From Mycolicibacterium hassiacum DSM 44199 (GTDB taxonomy: Bacteria; Actinomycetota; Actinomycetes; Mycobacteriales; Mycobacteriaceae): a stretch of DNA of 64,000 bases. Positions 54,935-64,000 of this stretch are shown in pieces. Both the position numbers and the translations under genes were made by a program. The stretch is from assembly GCF_900603025.1 (NCBI RefSeq), contig NZ_LR026975.1:4960001-5024000 (forward strand). The letters are read 5' to 3'. The notes under the pieces are model-generated. The model did no database searches and was not told where the DNA came from. It saw only the letters and a list, made by a program, of their open reading frames with translations. How positions within the stretch are numbered: the stretch's first letter is position 1; the number at the start of each line of letters is the position of its first letter.

Positions 54935-55248
54935 GGTGGGCTCCTCAGTCGAACCGTGTAGTCCGTGCATGGCGTCCGGGGAAAGGAGGCCCTATGGCTT
55001 AAAGCCGTCGCACTTTGCCAGGCCCTGCCAGGTTCCCGGGCGGCCCCGGGAAGACGCCCTGACGGGTCGGCCAAAGCCCCGGCGGTACGTACCGTGACGT
55101 CATTCCGGCTGTGAGTTCAACCTGCTCGAAACGCTACTACGGAATCCGTGGCCTAGCCATGGGATTTCGTTAAGAAATTGTTGCTGGCCAGGGCAAACAC
55201 GCCACGGGATCCGTTGCTAAACAAGCTATCAAGGTCGCTGCGGGCCGC
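54935..55248. other. 314-base gap with a perfect 12-base palindrome
   Basis: No open frame here looks real. The gap should hold the STAS gene promoter (minus strand) and the pknG 3' flank. CGGTACGTACCG at 55083–55094 is a perfect palindrome about 150 bases upstream of the STAS start and could be an operator. A hairpin lies at 55143–55166. The sequence around 55165–55260 is AT-richer than its surroundings. Confidence 0.5.
55143..55166 (-). terminator. Hairpin downstream of pknG
   Basis: AATCC-TGGC (55143–55152) pairs with GCCA-GGATT (55156–55166), with a bulge and a three-base loop. It lies about 80 bases after the pknG stop on the transcribed strand. No U-run follows, so termination is only suggested. 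Confidence 0.4.
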
Positions 55249-58517
<3,269 letters not shown>

Positions 58518-58528
58518 GTCCTACTCGC

Positions 58529-59848
58529 CTATCGGTACTCGCTCAGTCTCGGCCACAGCCCCAACGCCACCGCGATCGCGGCCAGCACCGACAGCACCGC
58601 GGCGCCGACCGTCGCGCCCGACAGCACCCGGTGCGCGTCGACGATGTCGCTGCGCAGCGCCTGCCGGCTCTCCTCGATGCCCTCGGTCAGTGCGGCGTCG
58701 AGCTTGTTGAACGCCGACGTCGCATCGTCCTCGCCGGTGCCCAACGCCACCTGGGTGGCGGCCTGATAGTTGCCGACGGCGATGTAGGCGCTGATCCGGT
58801 CGTCGGCGGCGCGCCACTTCTCCAGCAGCCGGCCCGCCTCGGCGAGGTCGGTCTTGTTGACCGCGCGGTCCTTGTCGAGGAACTCCGCCAATTGCCGCTG
58901 CATATCGTCGATGCGCCGATGATAGGACTGTTTGCGTATGTCCACGTCGCCGCGCCGGATCAGCGACAGCGTTTCGTCGGCGCGGGCCTGCTGCGCGGTG
59001 ATCGCCAGGTTGGTGATGGTCTTCAGCGACTGCGCGGCGGTCGCGTTGGCGCTGCGACTGTTGGCGGTCGACATGATCAGCGCGGTGCCCACCCAGACCA
59101 GCATGATCAGCACCGCCAGCCCGCCGGCCACCAGGCCGATGTTGATCCGGCGCCGGGTGCGCCGCGCCAGCCAGCGGTTGGCGAACACCCCGAACAGCAG
59201 CGTGGCCAACACGACCAGGATCACCGGCCCGGGGATCCGGGTGGACGCGGTGGTCTCGGCGTCCACCCGCTCCGAGGTGGCCTCGTAGAGCTGCTGCGCA
59301 CTGGGCAGGATGTGGTTCTGCATCAGCGCCGAGGCCTCGGACAGATACGACGAGCCGACCGGGTTGCCGGCCCGGTTGTTGGTGCGGGCGGTCTCGACCA
59401 GTCCGGTGTAGACCGCCAGCTGCGCGTTGATCCGGCCGAGCAGCTGCACCAGGGACTCGTCGGTCAGCCCGCTCGACGCCTGGGTGACCGCCACCGACGC
59501 GTCGGTGATCGCCTGTTCGTAGCGTTGCCGCACGTCGTGGGGCTCGGCCCCGGCGATGAACGCGGTCGCGGCCGCGGCGTCGGCGACCGACAGCGTGGTG
59601 TAGAGCCGGCCGGCTGCGAAGGACAGCGGTTCGGTGTGCTCGAGCACCGTGGTCAGCGCCTGCTGGCGGTTGTTGATGGTGGTCGAGGTGGCGAACGCGC
59701 TGGCGAGCACCAGCGTGGCGAGCACGATCCCGATGGTGAGGATCCGCCCCGGCGTGGTCCACAGGAACCACCAGCGGGGGTGGGCAGGCGAGGCCGGCGA
59801 CCGTGACGCGAGTGGCTCGGTCGACGGGTGCGCCAACTCCACAGTCAC
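58529..59848 (-). CDS. glnX: Transmembrane sensor GlnX
   Basis: A 439-residue membrane protein from GTG 59848. Four hydrophobic segments are visible: about residues 35–55, 207–225, 240–260 and 410–430. Two extracytoplasmic helical regions (about 56–205 and 262–408) resemble four-helix sensor domains with many Ala/Gln/Asp residues. It matches Rv0412c, which links GlnH binding to PknG. No kinase or ATPase motif is present. It is the first gene of the glnX-glnH-pknG operon and is divergent from mutT3. Confidence 0.93.
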   Translation of the reverse strand: MTVELAHPSTEPLASRSPASPAHPRWWFLWTTPGRILTIGIVLATLVLASAFATSTTINNRQQALTTVLEHTEPLSFAAGRLYTTLSVADAAAATAFIAGAEPHDVRQRYEQAITDASVAVTQASSGLTDESLVQLLGRINAQLAVYTGLVETARTNNRAGNPVGSSYLSEASALMQNHILPSAQQLYEATSERVDAETTASTRIPGPVILVVLATLLFGVFANRWLARRTRRRINIGLVAGGLAVLIMLVWVGTALIMSTANSRSANATAAQSLKTITNLAITAQQARADETLSLIRRGDVDIRKQSYHRRIDDMQRQLAEFLDKDRAVNKTDLAEAGRLLEKWRAADDRISAYIAVGNYQAATQVALGTGEDDATSAFNKLDAALTEGIEESRQALRSDIVDAHRVLSGATVGAAVLSVLAAIAVALGLWPRLSEYR

Positions 59849-59954
59849 GGCTGCGCGGACCTCATTCGCTCGGTGCGCCGGTCACGGGGTGTCGTTCACG
59901 GCGATGCTTGCTCTGCGACCTCAACCACTCTATGAAAAAAGTCTAAGAGACCGC

Positions 59955-59976
59955 GGATACGCCCGCGTCCGTATCC
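59955..59976. promoter_or_regulatory. Perfect-arm palindrome just before mutT3
   Basis: GGATACG (59955–59961), 8 bases, CGTATCC (59970–59976). It ends seven bases before the mutT3 GTG, where a ribosome-binding site would be. It could be an operator or an RNA hairpin that hides the start. The upstream part of the 135-base gap has an AT-rich stretch (CTATGAAAAAAGTCTAAG) that may contain a –10 element. Confidence 0.5.
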
Positions 59977-59983
59977 TTGAGCC

Positions 59984-60490
59984 GTGCGTGGCGACGGCGA
60001 CGGCTGGGTCGTATCCGACACCGGCCAGGCCTTCTGGGGTAGACACGGCGCGGCCGGCCTGCTGTTGCGGGCCCCCGGCCCGGACGGTTCGGCCGCGGTG
60101 CTGCTGCAGCACCGGGCCGCCTGGAGTCACCAGGGGGGTACCTGGGGGCTGCCCGGCGGTGCCCGCGACAGTCACGAGACCGCCGAGGAAGCCGCGGTGC
60201 GCGAGGCCTACGAGGAGGCCGGGCTGACTCCCGACCAGCTCGTCGTGCGGATGTCGCTGGTGACGAAGGAGGTCTACGGCGTCGGCAACGAGTACTGGAG
60301 CTACACCACCGTGATCGCCGACGCCCGGGAGATGTTGCCGACCACCCCCAACCGGGAGAGCGCGGAGCTGCGCTGGGTGGCGTTGGACGAGGTGGCCGAC
60401 CTGCCGCTGCACCCCGGTTTCGCCGACAGCTGGGAACGGCTGCGGCTGGCCTGCGTCTCGCTGCCGCTGCTGGTCAACCCGCCGCTGTGA
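59984..60490 (+). CDS. mutT3: Nudix hydrolase MutT3
   Basis: A 168-residue Nudix protein from GTG 59984. The Nudix box [23 protein letters not shown] has the full GX5EX7REXXEEXG(U) pattern. M. tuberculosis MutT3 (Rv0413) cleans 8-oxo-guanine nucleotides from the pool. Start choice is not firm, because no Shine-Dalgarno sequence precedes it; the M. tuberculosis protein is, to my memory, longer. Its last 17 bases overlap the convergent thiE gene. Confidence 0.9.
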   Translation: MRGDGDGWVVSDTGQAFWGRHGAAGLLLRAPGPDGSAAVLLQHRAAWSHQGGTWGLPGGARDSHETAEEAAVREAYEEAGLTPDQLVVRMSLVTKEVYGVGNEYWSYTTVIADAREMLPTTPNRESAELRWVALDEVADLPLHPGFADSWERLRLACVSLPLLVNPPL

Positions 60491-61163
60491 GGGCCTGTTT
60501 GAGCTGGCGCGCCGCCGCCTGCGGATCCTCGGCGCCGGTGATCGCCCGCACCACCACGACCCGGCGCGCGCCGGCCGCCAGCACCTGCGGAAGTCGTTCG
60601 GTGTCGATCCCACCGATCGCGAACCACGGTTTGTCCGTACGGGTTTCAGCGGCCGCACGGACGAGGTCCAGTCCGGGTGCGGGCCGGCCCGGTTTGGTCG
60701 GGGTGGGCCAGCATGGCCCGACGCAGAAGTAGTCGACGTCCTCGGCGATCGCCGCGGCGACCTGGTCCCGGTCGTGGGTGGAGCGGCCGATCAGCGTCCG
60801 GGTGCCGACGATCTCGCGGGCCACCGTCAGCGGCAGGTCGTCCTGGCCCAGGTGCAGCACGTCGGCGCCCGCGGCGCGGGCGATGTCGGCGCGGTCGTTG
60901 ACCGCCAGCAGCGCATTGTGCCGGCGGGCGGCGTCCGCGAGCACCGCCAGCGCCTCGAGTTCCTGGCGTGCCTCCAGCGGCCCGAACCGCTGCTCACCGG
61001 GCGAGCCCTTGTCGCGCAGCTGGATGATGTCGACACCGCCGGCCAGCGCGGCGTCGGCGAAATCGGCGAGGTCGCCGCGCTCGCGTCGGGCGTCGGTGCA
61101 CAGGTAGAGCACGGCGCCGGCGAGACGGTCGCGGGGGGCCGGGCGGTCATGGGCTGTGTGCAC
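60474..61163 (-). CDS. thiE: Thiamine-phosphate synthase
   Basis: A 229-residue TIM-barrel enzyme from GTG 61163. It joins HMP-pyrophosphate and thiazole phosphate to form thiamine phosphate. IIQLRDKG (the Arg/Lys of the pyrophosphate site), [34 protein letters not shown] and the C-terminal FAIGGID are the classic motifs. An insertion ([19 protein letters not shown]) is slightly longer than in E. coli. It is divergent from the riboswitch-controlled thiO-thiS-thiG operon, but I see no riboswitch on its own strand. Confidence 0.95.
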   Translation of the reverse strand: MHTAHDRPAPRDRLAGAVLYLCTDARRERGDLADFADAALAGGVDIIQLRDKGSPGEQRFGPLEARQELEALAVLADAARRHNALLAVNDRADIARAAGADVLHLGQDDLPLTVAREIVGTRTLIGRSTHDRDQVAAAIAEDVDYFCVGPCWPTPTKPGRPAPGLDLVRAAAETRTDKPWFAIGGIDTERLPQVLAAGARRVVVVRAITGAEDPQAAARQLKQALTAAG

Positions 61164-61195
61164 GCATTGACGCTAGCGACTAGCGTGGGAGGCCG

Positions 61196-61282
61196 ACACG
61201 GGAGTCCCGGGACCGGGGGCTGAGAGTGGACACGCCGTCCTTACCGTCACACCTGATCCGGGTCATGCCGGCGAAGGGAGGG
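61196..61282 (+). promoter_or_regulatory. TPP riboswitch (THI element) upstream of thiO
   Basis: The conserved TPP aptamer segments are present in order: GGGAGTCCCGGGACC then GGGCTGAGA (61217–61225), ACCTGATC (61251–61258), and CCGGGTCATGCCGGCGAAGG through 61279. The purine-rich GAAGGGAGGG at 61273–61282 serves both as the aptamer 3' strand and as the thiO Shine-Dalgarno, with the start codon at 61286. Thiamine pyrophosphate binding would therefore hide the ribosome-binding site. A TTGACG at 61167–61172 may be the –35 element. Confidence 0.93.
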
Positions 61283-61285
61283 AAC

Positions 61286-62334
61286 GTGGCTCAGGAAACT
61301 CGCGCAGGTGCCGGTCAGCGCACCCTTGCCGTCATCGGCGGCGGGGTGATCGGGCTGGCGGTGGCCCGGCGGGCGGCGCTGGACGGCTGGTCGGTGCGGG
61401 TCCACCGCGGCGACGACCGCGGCGCGTCCTGGGTGGCCGGCGGCATGATCGCTCCGCACAGCGAGGGCTGGCCGGGGGAGGACCGCCACCTGCGCCTGGG
61501 CCTGGCCTCGCTGGCGCTGTGGCACGGCGGATTCCTCGACGGTCTGCCGGACGGGGTGGTCACCGCGCGCGAGTCGCTGGTGGTCGCCGTGGACCGCGCC
61601 GACGCGGCCGATCTGCGCACCGTCGCCGACTGGCTGGCCGCCCAGGGGCACCCGGTGACCGTGACCACCGCCGCGCGCGACGTCGAACCGCTGCTGGCGC
61701 AGGGCATCCGGCACGGCTTCCGCGCCGAGACCGAACTGGCGGTGGACAATCGCGCGGTGGTGGAAGCCCTTGCCGCGCACTGTGATCGGCTGGGCGTGCA
61801 GTGGGCGTCGCCGGTCGCGGATCTGGCCGAGGTGGACGCCGATCAGGTGGTGATCGCCAACGGGATCGACGCGCCGCGGCTGTGGCCGGGGCTGCCGATC
61901 CGTCCGGTCAAGGGGGAGGTGCTGCGGCTGCGCTGGCGACGCGGCTGTATGCCGGTGCCGCAGCGGGTGATCCGCGCCCGGGTGCACGGCCGGCCGGTGT
62001 ACATCGTGCCGCGTGCCGACGGGGTGGTGGTCGGCGCCACCCAGTACGAACACGGCCGCGACACCGCGCCCACCGTGACCGGGGTGCGTGAACTGCTCGA
62101 CGACGCCACCGCGGTGATGCCGGCGCTGGGCGAGTACGAGGTCGTCGAGTGCGCGGCGGGTCTGCGGCCGATGACGCCGGACGGGCTGCCGGTGGTGGGC
62201 CGGCTCGACGAACGTACCCTGATCGCGGGCGGGCACGGACGCAACGGTTTCCTGCTGGCACCGTGGACGGCCGAGGCGATCATCGGCGAGCTCAACGGGG
62301 TGCCGGTGCCCGAGGCTGATCTGGTGGGAGCGCG

Positions 62335-62338
<4 letters not shown>
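61286..62338 (+). CDS. thiO: Glycine oxidase ThiO
   Basis: A 350-residue FAD enzyme. GTG 61286 follows the riboswitch Shine-Dalgarno; an in-frame start at 61226 would translate the aptamer and is rejected. LAVIGGGVIGLAVARRAALDGW is the FAD dinucleotide motif (in two blocks), GMIAPHSEGW and YIVPRADGVVVGATQ belong to the D-amino-acid-oxidase fold, and CAAGLRPMTPDGLPVVG with GHGRNGFLLAP lie at the C-terminus. It oxidises glycine to dehydroglycine for thiazole synthesis. The stop overlaps the thiS start. Confidence 0.96.
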
Positions 62339-63316
<978 letters not shown>

Positions 63317-63386
63317 CCGGCGACCGCCGGCTCGACACGCGCGGGTTTGCTCATCGCCTGCCCATCGGCACAGCCGAGCTGACATC

Positions 63387-64000
63387 ATGAGCTGGATGAT
63401 CGAACTGGTGGGCCTGACGAAGAGGTTCGGCCGATCCCGGGCCGTCGACGATTTGACCTGCACGATCGAACCCGGTGTGGTGACCGGCTTCCTGGGGCCG
63501 AACGGGGCCGGCAAGACCACCACGATGCGGCTGATCCTCGGCCTGGACCGGCCCACCGCCGGCATCGCGACGATCGGCGGCCGCCCTTATCACCGGATCA
63601 AGGATCCGCTGCGGATGGTCGGTGCCCTGCTCGACGCCCGCCAGGCCCACCCCAACCGGTCGGCACGCAACCACCTGCGCTGGATGGCGGCCAGCAACCG
63701 CATTCCGGTCAAGCGCGTCGACGAGGTGCTCGAGCTGGTCGGCCTCGCCTCGGTCGCCGACAAGAAGGCCGGCACGCTGTCGCTGGGCATGAGCCAGCGG
63801 CTGGGCATCGCCGGGGCGCTGTTGGGCGATCCGGCCGTGTTGTTGTTCGACGAACCGGTCAACGGCCTTGATCCGGAAGGGATTCGGTGGGTACGCACGT
63901 TGATGCGCTCACTGGCCGCCGAAGGCCGCACCGTGCTGGTGTCGAGTCATCTGCTGGCCGAGATGGCGCACACCGCCGACCGGCTGGTGGTCATCGGCAA
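63387..64000 (+). CDS. ABC transporter ATP-binding protein (partial, runs off window)
   Basis: An open frame from ATG 63387 (or ATG 63396) to the window end, at least 204 residues. All nucleotide-binding motifs are present: Walker A GPNGAGKTTT, Q-loop region near LLDARQAHPNR, signature LSLGMSQRLGIAGAL, Walker B VLLFDEPVNGLDP and H-loop VLVSSHLLAEM. The type matches drug- or antibiotic-export ABC-2 systems with a permease encoded separately, probably the next gene. In M. tuberculosis the lipoprotein genes lpqL/lpqM follow thiG, so this neighbour differs. Confidence 0.93.
   Translation, partial: MSWMIELVGLTKRFGRSRAVDDLTCTIEPGVVTGFLGPNGAGKTTTMRLILGLDRPTAGIATIGGRPYHRIKDPLRMVGALLDARQAHPNRSARNHLRWMAASNRIPVKRVDEVLELVGLASVADKKAGTLSLGMSQRLGIAGALLGDPAVLLFDEPVNGLDPEGIRWVRTLMRSLAAEGRTVLVSSHLLAEMAHTADRLVVIG

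Noticed and set aside
61226..61285. Earlier in-frame start of thiO
   Set aside because: It would translate the TPP riboswitch. The start at 61286 has the Shine-Dalgarno and the protein then begins just before the FAD motif.

Overview
The window is a high-GC actinobacterial chromosome segment, almost certainly from a rapidly growing Mycobacterium (Mycolicibacterium-type). Nearly every gene block has a recognisable counterpart in the M. tuberculosis dnaK–thiG region (about Rv0350–Rv0417): dnaK-grpE-dnaJ-hspR, clpB, purA, metZ, fgd1, pta-ackA, pknG-glnH-glnX, mutT3 and thiE/thiO-thiS-thiG. There are no rRNA or tRNA genes, no CRISPR array, no transposase and no integrase. These assignments rest on protein motifs and remembered gene order, not on database searches.

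Layout. (1) 1–5.1 kb: the end of a membrane protein gene, an F420-type luciferase-like oxidoreductase, a TIGR03085-type protein and a P2-type cation ATPase with a repeat array upstream. (2) 5.1–9.6 kb: the HspR heat-shock operon, with HspR (HAIR) operators, a SigH/SigE-like promoter and an unusual hairpin before dnaJ. (3) 9.6–10.6 kb: a lower-GC two-gene cassette of unknown function. (4) 10.6–21.6 kb: a flavohemoglobin, TetR/permease, GAP-family, secreted and CYTH genes, clpB with its own HAIR/SigH promoter, and the Rv0383c–Rv0381c–Rv0380c-like genes. (5) 21.4–34.4 kb: MFS/TetR, GH76, an NhaA–thioredoxin fusion, DedA, alcohol dehydrogenase, the Rv0361/Rv0360c pair, a CDF metal exporter, M50 protease, purA and a thioesterase. 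(6) 34.4–41.1 kb: MMPL/MarR, a degenerate PurT, rhodanese and metZ. (7) 41.1–49 kb: SDR, an acetyltransferase plus three luciferase-family monooxygenases in one tight operon, a metallo-beta-lactamase, fgd1 and an EEP hydrolase. (8) 49–54.9 kb: an FAH–metallo-beta-lactamase fusion, pta-ackA and a STAS protein. (9) 55.2–64 kb: pknG-glnH-glnX, mutT3, thiE, a TPP riboswitch, thiO-thiS-thiG and the start of an ABC ATPase.

Functional themes. Proteostasis: dnaK and clpB share the same HAIR/SigH control, with HspR made from the dnaK operon. Redox and F420 chemistry: fgd1 can supply F420H2, and four other luciferase-fold proteins lie in the window. Nitrogen and amino-acid sensing: GlnH-GlnX-PknG. Thiamine synthesis: TPP-riboswitch-controlled thiO-thiS-thiG with thiE divergent. 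Sulfur: rhodanese and metZ, possibly linked to the flavin monooxygenase operon. Compared with M. tuberculosis, the block from the flavohemoglobin to the Rv0356c-like thioesterase runs in inverted order and orientation, and pyrE, fba and mgtE are missing from their expected slots.

The strongest leads for something new are: an 11-nt anti-Shine-Dalgarno arm in the grpE–dnaJ hairpin that could switch dnaJ translation; a PurT homologue that has lost most substrate- and metal-binding residues; the FAH–MBL fusion enzyme; the low-GC cassette beside hspR; and the triple-LLM operon.
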